Source: CAZLKT01 sp964560205
GTDB taxonomy: Bacteria; Pseudomonadota; Alphaproteobacteria; Holosporales; Holosporaceae
NCBI GenBank assembly: GCA_964560205.1
Contig: CAZLKT010000001.1
Span: forward strand, 1-64,000
DNA: 64,000 nt
Reading direction: 5' to 3'
The translations under genes were made by a program, and so were the position numbers. The notes below the pieces were generated by a model. The model saw only the letters and a program-made list of their open reading frames with translations. It searched no databases and had not been told where the DNA came from. This document shows, piece after piece, positions 1 to 8,656 of the stretch (position 1 is its first letter; the number at the start of each line of letters is the position of its first letter).

Positions 1-2
1 AG

Positions 3-62
3 CTTGATATCGCCTATCTCTCTTTTGTTTTTCTTGCTGGAATTTATTTGTGGCTAAAATAA
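3..62 (+). CDS. Possible 3' end of a membrane protein gene (partial)
   Basis: From the left edge one plus-strand frame encodes about 19 residues ending LAGIYLWLK before TAA at 60-62. The segment is strongly hydrophobic and ends in a charged residue, as the last membrane helix of an inner-membrane protein often does. Only the tail is visible, so no family can be named. A chance open frame is equally possible. Confidence 0.3.
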   Translation, partial: LDIAYLSFVFLAGIYLWLK

Positions 63-268
63 ATGTCGACACCACTTAAGAATCTGCATTCATGAATCAA
101 CATGCCAAGATAATCCAAGATGATAGGGGGAATGGGAAGATAAAGTAATAACATACCTTCCCTTACTCTCCAATAAAATACTTCATGAAGGGTGGAAAAT
201 CTTCAAAAAATATTTTCCATAAGTGCGTACACCACCCCTTATGGCCCCCCACCTAAACCTTCCTTTTT
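63..268. other. Spacer without a recognised gene
   Basis: This is an A+T-rich spacer between the possible gene end at the left edge and the stop codon of the secreted orphan at 269. I see no tRNA, convincing promoter or strong terminator hairpin in it. Confidence 0.5.
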
Positions 269-1609
269 CTAGTCTTGCCTCCTATATATGTTACGAGATG
301 GTTTTCCCTTTCCACTCCGTCGATGAATAGTCTCAGCCCTTCTTCTAGGGTTTCTCATTTCCGTGGAGACACTCTTATGAACCGCTGTTTTTTTCTTCTC
401 CTCTTTCCCTCCTTTCTCTTCCATACCGTTTTTGTCCCTCAAGAGAGCTAGTTTATGTTGATATTTCTCAAAAGCTTCCCGTACTTCTTTTTCTGCTTCC
501 CTCTCTATGGCTAAAAACTGATCTTCTTTTCCGTGAAGCATCTCTGGTGTCATATAAAGTATATTGGAAAAAAAGATAAGGTCGTCAGAAAGACCTAGGC
601 AATCAAACGTAAATAGACCATCATATCTTAAGAAAGGACCAGAGCGCTTCTTCCCAAGAAATTTCATAGATGTACTTATAGCATCATTGGAAAACATCTG
701 AGGCAAAAGCGCCCTCAGCTTCTCTTTGTTTTTTTTCTCAATTTTTCTTATGTCTTTTTTATAGTCACTCTCTATGAAACCCAATTCCACAAAGAGAGGA
801 CTTTTATAAGAAAGCTCTGGAGTATCATTATTCTGGCGATACATGTCCCCCAGTCTACGCATACCCGCTGTAATCTCTCGTAAGACATTATAATACTTTA
901 GAGTCATCACATTGACACCACGATGACCACTGCTTATGTTAAGAACTTCCCCCGAACCATCCATTGTGTACACATGAGGTCCCTGATCTTTATAGGTGAA
1001 GGAGCTCTCATTTTCATTATGCATAGCATGCACACTGTACCCTTTCTCTGACAGAATGGTGGTGTGGCTTTCCTTTGCCATATCTTTCGTTATCAGCATG
1101 ACATCCTTCCCCTTAATGGAAACATGCATAGTATCCGGAACTTCTACCTTGTAGTACATTCTTTCAGCAGCAGACGGCGCTTCCACCACAAAAGACTCGC
1201 CTTTTCTCTGGATGAGTGGGGCACTTTTATCTCCAAATGTGCTTCCAGTATATGATGTGATTTTCATATCAGGTCTTTTTGTACCAAAAAGATGCACGAG
1301 TATTTTGCGATTTTTATCTGCCACGATTTTCAGCTCACGAAGATCAGCATTTTCTATGGCAACTTCTTTGCGTGTCATCCGAGGCATTTTTAGGTCCAAC
1401 GTAAGACCATCCTCCGTCATACTTATGCCATGTTTTCTCTTTTTCCCTCTACTATCAATCATGTAAGACGATGCTTCCTCCTCATGATAATCAGAATACT
1501 CTTCCGATGACTTACCACCAAAAGGCCACCACCATGCGTGGGCCGAAGGGGTCTCTCCCATAGTACCCAAAGCAAAAAACAATATAATTTTCTTAAAAGC
1601 CTTCTTCAT
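269..1609 (-). CDS. Secreted protein of unknown function, DUF2807/DUF4097-like beta domain
   Basis: The product has 446 residues. It begins with a Sec signal peptide (KKAFKKIILFFALGTMG... ending near AHA), followed by a Trp-rich patch and acidic residues. The stretch around residues 75-190, with alternating beta-strand pattern and a 'KVEVPDTMHVSIKGKD' section, resembles the putative adhesin-head folds DUF2807/DUF4097. This is motif resemblance only. The middle is helical and charged (EKKNKEKL), and the last 40 residues are very basic (RNPRRR, HRRSGK). I chose the ATG at 1609 because GGAG lies just upstream. A GTG four codons earlier would overlap that ribosome-binding site. It lies downstream of glyA behind a terminator, so it probably has its own promoter. 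It could be a surface or periplasmic protein. I do not recognise a characterised family. Confidence 0.75.
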   Translation of the reverse strand: MKKAFKKIILFFALGTMGETPSAHAWWWPFGGKSSEEYSDYHEEEASSYMIDSRGKKRKHGISMTEDGLTLDLKMPRMTRKEVAIENADLRELKIVADKNRKILVHLFGTKRPDMKITSYTGSTFGDKSAPLIQRKGESFVVEAPSAAERMYYKVEVPDTMHVSIKGKDVMLITKDMAKESHTTILSEKGYSVHAMHNENESSFTYKDQGPHVYTMDGSGEVLNISSGHRGVNVMTLKYYNVLREITAGMRRLGDMYRQNNDTPELSYKSPLFVELGFIESDYKKDIRKIEKKNKEKLRALLPQMFSNDAISTSMKFLGKKRSGPFLRYDGLFTFDCLGLSDDLIFFSNILYMTPEMLHGKEDQFLAIEREAEKEVREAFEKYQHKLALLRDKNGMEEKGGKEEKKKTAVHKSVSTEMRNPRRRAETIHRRSGKGKPSRNIYRRQD

Positions 1610-1669
1610 AAAAATCTCCACAAATTAAACTTACATTATTATATAAAAAAATACTTAAAAAAACAAGAC

Positions 1670-1708
1670 AAAAAAACACATCACAAAAAAATTTTGTTTT
1701 TCATGTGT
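1670..1708 (-). terminator. Rho-independent terminator of glyA
   Basis: On the minus strand ACACAT (1708-1703) pairs with ATGTGT (1681-1676), with an inner ACAAAA/TTTTGT pairing, and a run of T follows. The 5' arm includes the last codons and the TGA of glyA, so the hairpin begins inside the gene. It separates glyA from the secreted orphan downstream. Confidence 0.65.
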
Positions 1709-2951
1709 ATATCAATGGATACTTTTGGCATAAAAGTGATGCGTGGTGAGCAATTTTTTTTCGCAGACTTTCATCGGAGGGATTCTTTAAAACCTCCACA
1801 ATCCATTGGCTGCAGAGGCGACAATCATCCTCCAGAAAACCCCGTGTCGTCACAGCCGGAGTACCCAGCCGAAGACCCGACGTTTTCTTGGGGGGCAAAG
1901 GATCATGGGGGATGGCATTTTTGTTACAGGTGATACCTGCCTCTTCCAAAAGCTTTTCGGCCTCGAGGCCAGAAAGCCCTAAGGAGCGAAGATCCAGCAA
2001 AAGCAAATGGTTATCCGTGCCTCCTGATACAAGCACGATGCCTGCTTCTAAAAATTCCTCCTCCATGGCCTTTGCGTTTTTCACGATCTGTTCTCCATAG
2101 GCACGAAATGAAGGGTGTAAGGCCTCCTGGAAACATACCGCCTTCGCAGCAATAATGTGCATGAGGGGGCCCCCCTGCAATCCTGGGAAAATGGCTGCAT
2201 CAATTTTTTTCGCCATATCTTTATCATTGGTGAGGACAAGGCCGCCGCGGGGACCCCGCAGAGTTTTGTGGGTGGTGGTGGTGACCACATGGGCATGGGG
2301 GAAAGGACTTGGATGCACACCCGCCGCCACCAGCCCAGCAATGTGCGCCATATCCACCAAAAGGGTTGCGCCCACGTCATCTGCAATGCGACGAAACCCA
2401 GCAAAATCTATAAAACGAGAATAGGCGGAAGCTCCGGCAATAATAAGCTTTGGACGATGCTCCCGTGCCATCTTCTCCACCACATTCATGGAAATCCTTT
2501 GAGTCGAGGGATCCAAAGGATAAAAAATAACATTGTACATTTTGCCCGACACGTTGACTGGTGAACCATGGCTCAGATGCCCCCCCTCTTGCAACTCCAG
2601 GCTCAGAACACACTCCCCTGGTTTCACACAGGACAAAAAAACCGCCTGGTTTGCTTGAGAGCCTGAGTGGGGCTGCACATTGGCATACGCACAGCCGTAA
2701 AGCTCACATGCCCTCTCTATGGCACAACGCTCTACCTTATCCACGGCAACACACCCGCCATAATACCGATTCTCCGGGTATCCCTCAGCATATTTATTGG
2801 TCAAAATGGATCCTTGCGCTCGCAAAACCTCCAAAGAGACGAAATTCTCGGAGGCGATGAGCTCTATGGTAGAGTTTTCTCGATGCTTTTCCTCCTGGAT
2901 ATATGAACGAATAGCTGTATCTTCCATGTGGTATGCTCTGTTGTGATGCAT
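1701..2951 (-). CDS. glyA: Serine hydroxymethyltransferase
   Basis: GlyA is a PLP enzyme that interconverts serine and glycine with transfer of a one-carbon unit to tetrahydrofolate, feeding purine, thymidylate and methionine synthesis in the cytoplasm. The protein is 416 residues, the normal length. It shows the N-terminal [11 protein letters not shown] motif, the [15 protein letters not shown] motif, and the PLP-binding lysine at about position 229 in [14 protein letters not shown]. The ATG at 2951 follows AGGTGAC at good spacing. It lies 25 bases downstream of tRNA-Leu on the same strand, so the two may share a transcript. A terminator hairpin overlaps its stop codon. Confidence 0.97.
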   Translation of the reverse strand: MHHNRAYHMEDTAIRSYIQEEKHRENSTIELIASENFVSLEVLRAQGSILTNKYAEGYPENRYYGGCVAVDKVERCAIERACELYGCAYANVQPHSGSQANQAVFLSCVKPGECVLSLELQEGGHLSHGSPVNVSGKMYNVIFYPLDPSTQRISMNVVEKMAREHRPKLIIAGASAYSRFIDFAGFRRIADDVGATLLVDMAHIAGLVAAGVHPSPFPHAHVVTTTTHKTLRGPRGGLVLTNDKDMAKKIDAAIFPGLQGGPLMHIIAAKAVCFQEALHPSFRAYGEQIVKNAKAMEEEFLEAGIVLVSGGTDNHLLLLDLRSLGLSGLEAEKLLEEAGITCNKNAIPHDPLPPKKTSGLRLGTPAVTTRGFLEDDCRLCSQWIVEVLKNPSDESLRKKIAHHASLLCQKYPLIYT

Positions 2952-2976
2952 GTGTCACCTGCCATATATTTCATGT

Positions 2977-3062
2977 TGGTGCCCAAGAAAGGACTCGAAC
3001 CTTCACGAGGAATCCTCACTAAAACCTGAATCTAGCGCGTCTACCAGTTCCGCCACTTGGGC
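2977..3062 (-). tRNA. tRNA-Leu (CAG)
   Basis: The minus strand folds as a class II tRNA with acceptor GCCCAAG/CTTGGGC, a long variable arm, the T-loop GTTCGAGTCC and an anticodon loop TTCAGGT. The 3' CCA is encoded. It lies just upstream of glyA. Confidence 0.93.
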
Positions 3063-3126
3063 ACACCTTTAGTATTAGATCTTCTGAAAAAAATAACAAT
3101 CCCAGAAATGTTCTTTATAATTTTTT

Positions 3127-3155
3127 TTGCAAAAATTTTTTATTTTCCTTATACT
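3127..3155 (+). promoter_or_regulatory. Promoter for the 3185-5342 pair
   Basis: TTGCAA (3127-3132), a 17-base spacer and TATACT (3150-3155) make a good sigma-70-type promoter about 30 bases upstream of the ATG at 3185. Confidence 0.65.
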
Positions 3156-3184
3156 GTGGCCCATAAAATCGTTACGGTTATATT

Positions 3185-4462
3185 ATGCGCTTTCCACGTA
3201 TTTTCTTGCGAATCCTGTATCTGGTTTTGATAACAGCTGGAATATTTTACGGAGGCCATCACATAGCCTTCTATATGATAAGTAAGACTTTTGCTGTAGA
3301 TTATGACAGAAATGTGGGAGCATTTCTGGAAAAAAACAGGGAGCAGCTTCAAAAAAATGGCTCCTATCTGTGGAACATAGGAAATAGTTTTTTCGAAAGA
3401 AATTGGTGGGGGTGCACCATTGCTCTCACGCCTGACAGCGTATCTCTCCCCATTACTTTCTTTTTTCACGTCAATTTTTTTCAATGGTTTCTTTTTCGTA
3501 CTGTGAAGGTAACGGCACGCATCACGCCTCACCCTTCATCTGTGTATAACTCCATTATAGGGTCGCTGCTGCTACAATACCCTCAACCCTTTCCTCGCTC
3601 CGATGATCCCATAAAACTGACCCTTTCTTTTGAAGGAAAAGAGGTCTTTATTCAGGATGCAGACATCCACTTTCCCACTGTACGGCTCTCCTATAAAGAA
3701 GCCCCAAGAAATTCTGCACTGCCTAACACATGTACCATAAATGCCAATACAAGCATCTCCCACCTGATTTCCTCCCTTGGTCTTTTGGCAAACCTTCTTC
3801 CTCAGAATATCTATATGCTTCTTGGAGCCGTCAATCAGGACTCTGAAGCTTTGGAAGATCAGAGTATTACTCTGAAAAGCACTGTGAGTTTTCATGGAAG
3901 AGTCTCTCCTGTCCAGAGCCCTTCTCTCCATACATTGAACGGAGATGGCTCCATCTCTGTGTGTGGTGTTCCCCTCGTAGAAATGTTCATAAAAACAGAA
4001 AAACCACTCTCTCCAGAAGAAAATATTATTTCTGTGGGGATCAATCTTATCACCCTCAAAAACGCCTACAAAAAACTTTATGCATTTTCTTGTGGTGGCC
4101 TTGGAGATGATGAAGCGCATCGTCATAACTCTGTTATTATCCGACATATTCCCATGGATGTGCAAAAAGAGTTTTCGGAAAAATTAAAGACCTATGGTGC
4201 GATGTATGAAAAGTACATAGAGCCGCATATTTCTTCCAAAAATCCATTTTATACGGTGCGCATCATTTTCCAGGGAGATGTGTTGGATGCCCTCACCTAT
4301 GCCTTTCAGAAGGAGCTTCTTCACAAAAGTTCTGGTGAGCTTTCTCACATTTCCTCATCTTTTGTTCGCATGGAATATCCGCCCGAAAAAAATGCTCATA
4401 AACAGAAGAATGACACGACAAAAAAAGTCATGAAAGCTGTCCCGCCGGTGACGAAAGGATAA
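3185..4462 (+). CDS. Membrane-anchored protein of unknown function
   Basis: The 425-residue product has one N-terminal membrane helix (FLRILYLVLITAGIFYGGHH), and the rest is predicted to lie in the periplasm. The body is mostly beta-rich and polar. It carries a charged, lysine-rich tail (KKVMKAVPPVTKG). I recognise no catalytic motif. The overall plan, one anchor followed by a long beta-rich periplasmic part, resembles DUF2125, DUF945 or AsmA-like proteins, but I could match none with confidence. It sits 16 bases upstream of ubiA on the same strand and probably shares its transcript from the promoter at 3127. Confidence 0.7.
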   Translation: MRFPRIFLRILYLVLITAGIFYGGHHIAFYMISKTFAVDYDRNVGAFLEKNREQLQKNGSYLWNIGNSFFERNWWGCTIALTPDSVSLPITFFFHVNFFQWFLFRTVKVTARITPHPSSVYNSIIGSLLLQYPQPFPRSDDPIKLTLSFEGKEVFIQDADIHFPTVRLSYKEAPRNSALPNTCTINANTSISHLISSLGLLANLLPQNIYMLLGAVNQDSEALEDQSITLKSTVSFHGRVSPVQSPSLHTLNGDGSISVCGVPLVEMFIKTEKPLSPEENIISVGINLITLKNAYKKLYAFSCGGLGDDEAHRHNSVIIRHIPMDVQKEFSEKLKTYGAMYEKYIEPHISSKNPFYTVRIIFQGDVLDALTYAFQKELLHKSSGELSHISSSFVRMEYPPEKNAHKQKNDTTKKVMKAVPPVTKG

Positions 4463-4478
4463 TCTGAAGGAAAGTACT

Positions 4479-5342
4479 GTGAAGAGAGCTGCTCCCCACA
4501 GAAAAATCCGTCCCTGGGTGCACCTGTGTCGTCTTCACAATCCCATGCCGCTTCTTTTCTTTTTTTTTCCCTGTATATGGGGGAATCTTTTGGTCCACCA
4601 TGGAGTATTCCACTGGTGGGAAGCATGCTTTTTTCTTGCGGGATGTGTGTGGGCGCGAAGTGCGGGATGTGCCATAAATGACTATATGGATCATACCATT
4701 GATGAGCACGTGGCACGCACCAAAAACAGGCCATTGGCCTGCGAGGACCTTTCACCACACCAGGTCCAAAAATCCTTTTTCTTTTTCGGTGTCATAGGGC
4801 TTTTCTTTCTTTTCATGTGTCCACCTTTCCTTCGTCCCCTCGCCATTATCAGCGCAGGCGCCACCATTCTGTATCCACTGTGCAAGAAATTTTTTCCCTT
4901 CCCACAACTTTTCCTGGGCTTGACCATAAATTGTGGCGCCCTTATGAGCTATGGGTGGAGCTGCCCCCTCTGGTGGACTCATTGTCACATATGGCTGTTA
5001 TATGGTTATGCTGTTTTATGGACCCTCGAATACGACACATTGTACGCATACCAGGATCTTCACGATGATTGTGCTCTCAAGCTCCATTCTCTCCCAGTAC
5101 TCTTAGGAGAAAACCCCCAGATCATGAAATGCTTTTTCCGTCTGGGGCTTCTTCTTCGAAGCTGCCTCATGGCCCTTCTCCATGGAAAAATAACATGCTT
5201 CCCACTCCTGCTTCTATGGGTCATTACCCGATGGAACACCTTTTCCCACTTACCTTGTGCTCATACAATTTTTTACAAAAAAGCTTTTCATAGAAGCCTA
5301 TGGGAGGGAGCGCTTCTCAGCATCCTCCTCATTTTTTCATAG
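4479..5342 (+). CDS. ubiA: UbiA-family prenyltransferase (likely 4-hydroxybenzoate polyprenyltransferase)
   Basis: UbiA proteins are polytopic membrane enzymes that attach a polyprenyl chain to an aromatic ring, here probably in ubiquinone synthesis. The 287-residue sequence has the first aspartate motif NDYMDHTID followed by TKNRPLA, and the second motif YAYQDLHDDCALKLHSLPV. These are the two Mg-diphosphate-binding sites of the family. About eight hydrophobic helices are visible. The usual glycine before the KS of the second motif is replaced (ALKLHS), a mild oddity. The start is GTG at 4479 behind GAAGGA. It is convergent with ffh, with a gap of 9 bases. Confidence 0.88.
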   Translation: MKRAAPHRKIRPWVHLCRLHNPMPLLFFFFPCIWGNLLVHHGVFHWWEACFFLAGCVWARSAGCAINDYMDHTIDEHVARTKNRPLACEDLSPHQVQKSFFFFGVIGLFFLFMCPPFLRPLAIISAGATILYPLCKKFFPFPQLFLGLTINCGALMSYGWSCPLWWTHCHIWLLYGYAVLWTLEYDTLYAYQDLHDDCALKLHSLPVLLGENPQIMKCFFRLGLLLRSCLMALLHGKITCFPLLLLWVITRWNTFSHLPCAHTIFYKKAFHRSLWEGALLSILLIFS

Positions 5343-5351
5343 GAATCTTCC

Positions 5352-6689
5352 TCACGACATGGGAGGCAGAAGAGACCCCATGCCCCCTTTTTTCATTTTC
5401 TTCATCATTCCCCGTATCTGTTCGAAATGCTCTAAAAGACGATTGACATCTGCACTGGATGTACCGCTTCCCAAGGCAATCCTTTTTTTCCGTGATGCAT
5501 GAAGCAACGTGGGATCTCGTCGTTCTTTTGGGGTCATAGAATCAATAATAGCAATCTGTTTCTTAAAATGGGCATTCTTCAGGGTATCCCCCATTTTATC
5601 AGATAAAGCTCTCATGCCTGGTAAAAAACTGAGAAATCGAGAGACGCCCCCCATCTTCTCCATGGAACGAAGCTGTTTTCTGAGATCCTCCAAAGTAAAA
5701 ATCCCACGAGACAAACGATCCATAAGTCGCATGGTATCCTCCTGACTCACCACCTCCATGGCTTTTTCCGCTAGAGCAACCATATCCCCTTTGTCCAAAA
5801 TGCCATCGGCAATGCGACGTGGATCGTACACCATACCTTGGGATGGACGCTCTCCTGTGCCCATAAACTTTATGGGAAGCTTTGTCACATACGTCACAGA
5901 AAGGGCAGCCCCCCCTCGACCATCACCGTCTATTCGTGAAAGACACACACCCGTAAGGGGAATTCTTTCCGCAAATGCCGTGGCAGTTTTCACGGCATCT
6001 TGGCCCAAAAGCGCATCGGCCACAAACAAAACATCCCGAGGAGAGCCCACCTTGCAAAGAGTTTCCAACTCCTTCATGAGCTCATCATCCATATGCAACC
6101 GCCCAGCAGTATCCACAAGAAGCACATCATACCCTCCTTGCACGGCCATTTTCTGACTGCGACGCACTATGTCCATAGGATGCTCTCCCTCTATAATGGG
6201 AACGCTTTCCAAACCTCCACTCTGGGCCAAAATCTCCAACTGTTTTTGAGCTGCCGGCCGATACACATCCACCGATGTCAGTAACACTTTTTTCTGAAGA
6301 GTTTTATGTAAATAATGGCCGATCTTTCCACACATGGTTGTCTTACCACTTCCCTGAAGACCTACCATAAGAATAGTCGTGACTCCCTTAGACGAAAAAG
6401 TAAAAGCAATATTCTCATGGGACAACAAAGATAAGAGTTCATCATGAACAATTTTCACAATGGTATGCTCCGGCGTAAGGCTTTGAAGCACCTGAGCACC
6501 ACACGCTTTTTCTCGCACTGTATCCACCAAAGCCTTGGCCACAGGAAGCGCCACATCCGCCTCCAAAAGCGACACACGAATATCTCGCAGAACAGACACA
6601 ACATCTGCCTCCGTTAAAACCCCTTTCCCTCGAAGCTTTGCCAAGGCATGAACAATCTTCTTCCCCACATAATCAAACATAGACACCAT
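5352..6689 (-). CDS. ffh: Signal recognition particle protein Ffh
   Basis: Ffh is the GTPase that binds SRP RNA and targets nascent membrane proteins to FtsY and the Sec translocon. The 445-residue protein has the N-terminal four-helix N domain, the G domain with P-loop GLQGSGKTT at about 108-116, DTAGR, a guanine-binding region around TGVCLSRIDGD, and a C-terminal methionine-rich M domain (GMMKKMKKGGM). No strong ribosome-binding site precedes the ATG at 6689. An ATG three codons in (MFDYVGKK) is an alternative. A small lipoprotein gene lies upstream on the same strand. Confidence 0.97.
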   Translation of the reverse strand: MVSMFDYVGKKIVHALAKLRGKGVLTEADVVSVLRDIRVSLLEADVALPVAKALVDTVREKACGAQVLQSLTPEHTIVKIVHDELLSLLSHENIAFTFSSKGVTTILMVGLQGSGKTTMCGKIGHYLHKTLQKKVLLTSVDVYRPAAQKQLEILAQSGGLESVPIIEGEHPMDIVRRSQKMAVQGGYDVLLVDTAGRLHMDDELMKELETLCKVGSPRDVLFVADALLGQDAVKTATAFAERIPLTGVCLSRIDGDGRGGAALSVTYVTKLPIKFMGTGERPSQGMVYDPRRIADGILDKGDMVALAEKAMEVVSQEDTMRLMDRLSRGIFTLEDLRKQLRSMEKMGGVSRFLSFLPGMRALSDKMGDTLKNAHFKKQIAIIDSMTPKERRDPTLLHASRKKRIALGSGTSSADVNRLLEHFEQIRGMMKKMKKGGMGSLLPPMS

Positions 6690-6769
6690 GATAAAAAGAT
6701 CTTGTGTGCACTATGAAAGCAAAACTACTTTTGGTCAAGAAAATCTTTGAATAGCCTTACAGAGGTTTT

Positions 6770-7099
6770 TTACGCAAGGGTGGCGGTGATATTACGCTCG
6801 TTGAGAGAGTTTTTTCCATCATCGCTGAGAGAGAGGGACATGCCCCGGGACGTGGTCAGAACATTTTTTGCATTCATATTCATACACGCGTTTTCACACT
6901 CTCGCTTTCTCTGATGATTACCCGTAAAGCGCACGTCACATCGATCTAAACAACGATGCACATCCGGTAAAGCAGACGTGGTCTGTGAGGACATGTTACA
7001 CCCGGAAAGACACAAGGCCATGCTTACTATAAGGGACATTATTGGGAGTGAGAAAGATGATTTTTGCGGCGATTTTTTGTTTTTTAATAAATTTGACAT
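6770..7099 (-). CDS. Small lipoprotein with paired CX3C motifs
   Basis: The 109-residue product has a type II signal peptide ending in the lipobox LSGC, with the lipidated Cys near position 34. The mature part contains CLDRC and, 13 residues later, CENAC. This CX3C-X13-CX3C pattern could form a disulfide-stapled helical hairpin in the periplasm. A longer open frame runs upstream, but the only sensible start for a signal peptide is ATG at 7099 (MSNLLKNKK). I do not recognise the family. It lies between gpsA and ffh on the same strand. Confidence 0.7.
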   Translation of the reverse strand: MSNLLKNKKSPQKSSFSLPIMSLIVSMALCLSGCNMSSQTTSALPDVHRCLDRCDVRFTGNHQRKRECENACMNMNAKNVLTTSRGMSLSLSDDGKNSLNERNITATLA

Positions 7100-7151
7100 A
7101 ATAAATGCGCTTTCTAATATTGTTTCTGATGAATAGTATAATAAAAAATCA

Positions 7152-8129
7152 TTAAGTAATATTAAATATCCCTTGATAAAGTTTCCGAGGAGAAAGAGTA
7201 CCCTCCAAAACTTCAGCAATTCCCGCCATAATAGGCAAGTCAGCAGCATAGGCTTTTCCTCTCCTCATGGCTGCAGAAACTGTATACACCCCCTCCGTCA
7301 AATATGCCGTGTCATAGGAGGAAAAATGCGCTTTTTCCTCCTGTGTTTTCAGACAATGACGTGCAAACCCATGACCACATTGAGCATTGCGAGCCACAGA
7401 ACTGGTGCAGCTCAACACAAAGTCTCCTATGCCCGCGTAGGTCACATGGCAAGACATATAATCTTTGGCACCATTCTTCTGAGCGAAAAAAATAATTTCC
7501 TGAAGAGCCTTGACTAAAAAGGTGGAGAGCTGGTTCTCTCCCACATCCATGGCTCGTAAAAAGCCGTATCCCAGGGCCATGACGTTTTTCAATGCCCCCA
7601 TAATTTGTATGCCCAAAACATCTGGAGAGCACTCCAACAGAAAGCCTGGGGAAAAAATACTCCGCATGAGGGGCCCCATGGCATCTGTTTCGTTATATCC
7701 CAATGTTGCTCCAGCTTTCTTTCCCTCAAAAACCTCTTGAGCAATATTTGGTCCTCCCAAGGCAGCCACCTCATGGTGGGGAAAAAATTCTTGCACCACT
7801 TCCCCCAAAAAAAGCCCCGTATCTCTCTCCATGCCCTTGGATACCAAAAGAAAACCACGCCCATGATACTGTGGTGACATTTTCTTTATGGAAGAAAGCA
7901 CCTCACGAACGGATTGCACAGGAAGAGCAAGAATGTGCCAAGGGGAGTGCTCCAAAGCCTTTTTCAAAGAATTCGTATAAAAGCAGTCTTGGGGCAGAGG
8001 AAAATGCGGCAATGCCTTCGGTGTCTCATCCCGGCCCCATAAAACCACATGGGCTCCGGATGCCCTTGCTGCCATATAAAGGGCACGCCCCCATGCACCT
8101 GCTCCTAAAATGGAAATCCTCTCCCCCAT
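7152..8129 (-). CDS. gpsA: Glycerol-3-phosphate dehydrogenase [NAD(P)+]
   Basis: GpsA reduces dihydroxyacetone phosphate to sn-glycerol 3-phosphate, the backbone for phospholipid synthesis. The N terminus has the Rossmann motif ILGAGAWGRAL. Also visible are LVSKGMER, the LGGPNIAQEV motif, the catalytic-lysine segment GALKNVMALGYG and YAGIGDFVLSCTS. Length from the chosen start is 325 residues, typical for the family. I chose the ATG at 8129 because AAGGA precedes it. In-frame ATGs occur 2, 6 and 9 codons earlier. PlsC in the same window uses its product. Confidence 0.96.
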   Translation of the reverse strand: MGERISILGAGAWGRALYMAARASGAHVVLWGRDETPKALPHFPLPQDCFYTNSLKKALEHSPWHILALPVQSVREVLSSIKKMSPQYHGRGFLLVSKGMERDTGLFLGEVVQEFFPHHEVAALGGPNIAQEVFEGKKAGATLGYNETDAMGPLMRSIFSPGFLLECSPDVLGIQIMGALKNVMALGYGFLRAMDVGENQLSTFLVKALQEIIFFAQKNGAKDYMSCHVTYAGIGDFVLSCTSSVARNAQCGHGFARHCLKTQEEKAHFSSYDTAYLTEGVYTVSAAMRRGKAYAADLPIMAGIAEVLEGTLSPRKLYQGIFNIT

Positions 8130-8169
8130 TTTCATCCTTTTTTCCATGTTGCACATATCTGAAGGGAAG

Positions 8170-8243
8170 CACGCCTTGCAGGATTCGAACCTGCGACCCT
8201 CAGATTAGAAGTCTGATGCTCTATCCAGCTGAGCTAAAGGCGC
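8170..8243 (-). tRNA. tRNA-Arg (TCT)
   Basis: The minus strand gives acceptor GCGCCTT/AAGGCGT, D-arm TAGCTCAGCTGG, anticodon stem-loop CAGACTTCTAATCTG with anticodon TCT, and T-arm GGTTCGAATCC. CCA is not encoded. Confidence 0.93.
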
Positions 8244-8343
8244 TTTCACCCCAGAGTACCAAAACAAAACCCAAAACTCAAGAATGTCTCCCTGCCCTTG
8301 CCATGGGCACGAAAAAAAATTAATAAAAAATAAAAATAGCTTA

Positions 8344-8371
8344 TTGACATTAAAATTTTTTCTGAAATAAT
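8344..8371 (+). promoter_or_regulatory. Promoter of the candidate small RNA
   Basis: A perfect TTGACA (8344-8349), 16 bases and AATAAT (8366-8371) form the strongest sigma-70-like promoter seen in the window. No coding start follows it before the terminator at 8488, which points to a non-coding transcript. Confidence 0.65.
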
Positions 8372-8377
8372 AAAAAA

Positions 8378-8517
8378 AGATTAACGATTCGTTAATCTTG
8401 TCCTGACATCTTAGGAAGCATTTCTTAAGAGGTTGGTATTTTTTTTCATATTCGTTTTCTATGAAAATGAAGATCCCCTTTATTCTCGGTGAGCTCTTGT
8501 GGCTCACCTTTTTTTTT
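8378..8517 (+). ncRNA. Candidate small RNA of about 140 nt
   Basis: The predicted transcript starts just after the -10 box and ends at the intrinsic terminator. It holds four successive hairpins: arms 8377-8387/8389-8399 (perfect, 11 bases), 8409-8417/8422-8430 (9 pairs with one G-U), 8444-8450/8460-8466 with flanking A-U pairing, and the terminator stem 8488-8494/8502-8508. No open frame of useful length is present. The T-rich 3' tail would suit Hfq, and hfq is present at 32519. It does not match SRP RNA, 6S RNA or tmRNA as I know them. Existence and boundaries are inference from sequence signals. Confidence 0.55.
8488..8517 (+). terminator. Strong Rho-independent terminator
   Basis: GGTGAGC (8488-8494), a 7-base loop, GCTCACC (8502-8508) and nine T residues (8509-8517). 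It has no coding gene upstream on this strand, so it most simply ends the candidate small RNA. Confidence 0.85.
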
Positions 8518-8606
8518 ATGGAAAAATTGAAGCCTCTCATAATTATTATTATATATATATAAAATTTATAAAAAAAATAAAAAAAATTTTATTTAAATAA
8601 AAAAAA

Positions 8607-8640
8607 TTGACAATATATATGGCTTTTTTTTACTATAAAA
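8607..8640 (+). promoter_or_regulatory. Probable comM promoter
   Basis: TTGACA at 8607-8612 in a very A+T-rich stretch is followed by TACTAT at 8631 (18-base spacer) overlapping TATAAA at 8634. It lies 17-50 bases upstream of the comM ATG. The rest of 8519-8606 is low-complexity A/T with nothing else recognisable. Confidence 0.5.
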
Positions 8641-8656
8641 TAAAAAAATCTGAAAG

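Noticed and set aside
7703..8323. A 206-codon plus-strand open frame antisense to gpsA and tRNA-Arg
   Set aside because: It crosses a tRNA gene and the antisense of gpsA, and its product contains the well-known false translation of a tRNA.
8378..8517. Reading the candidate small RNA as SRP (4.5S) RNA because of an AGGAAGCA stretch
   Set aside because: The GGAA tetraloop context and the paired internal loop of SRP domain IV are absent.
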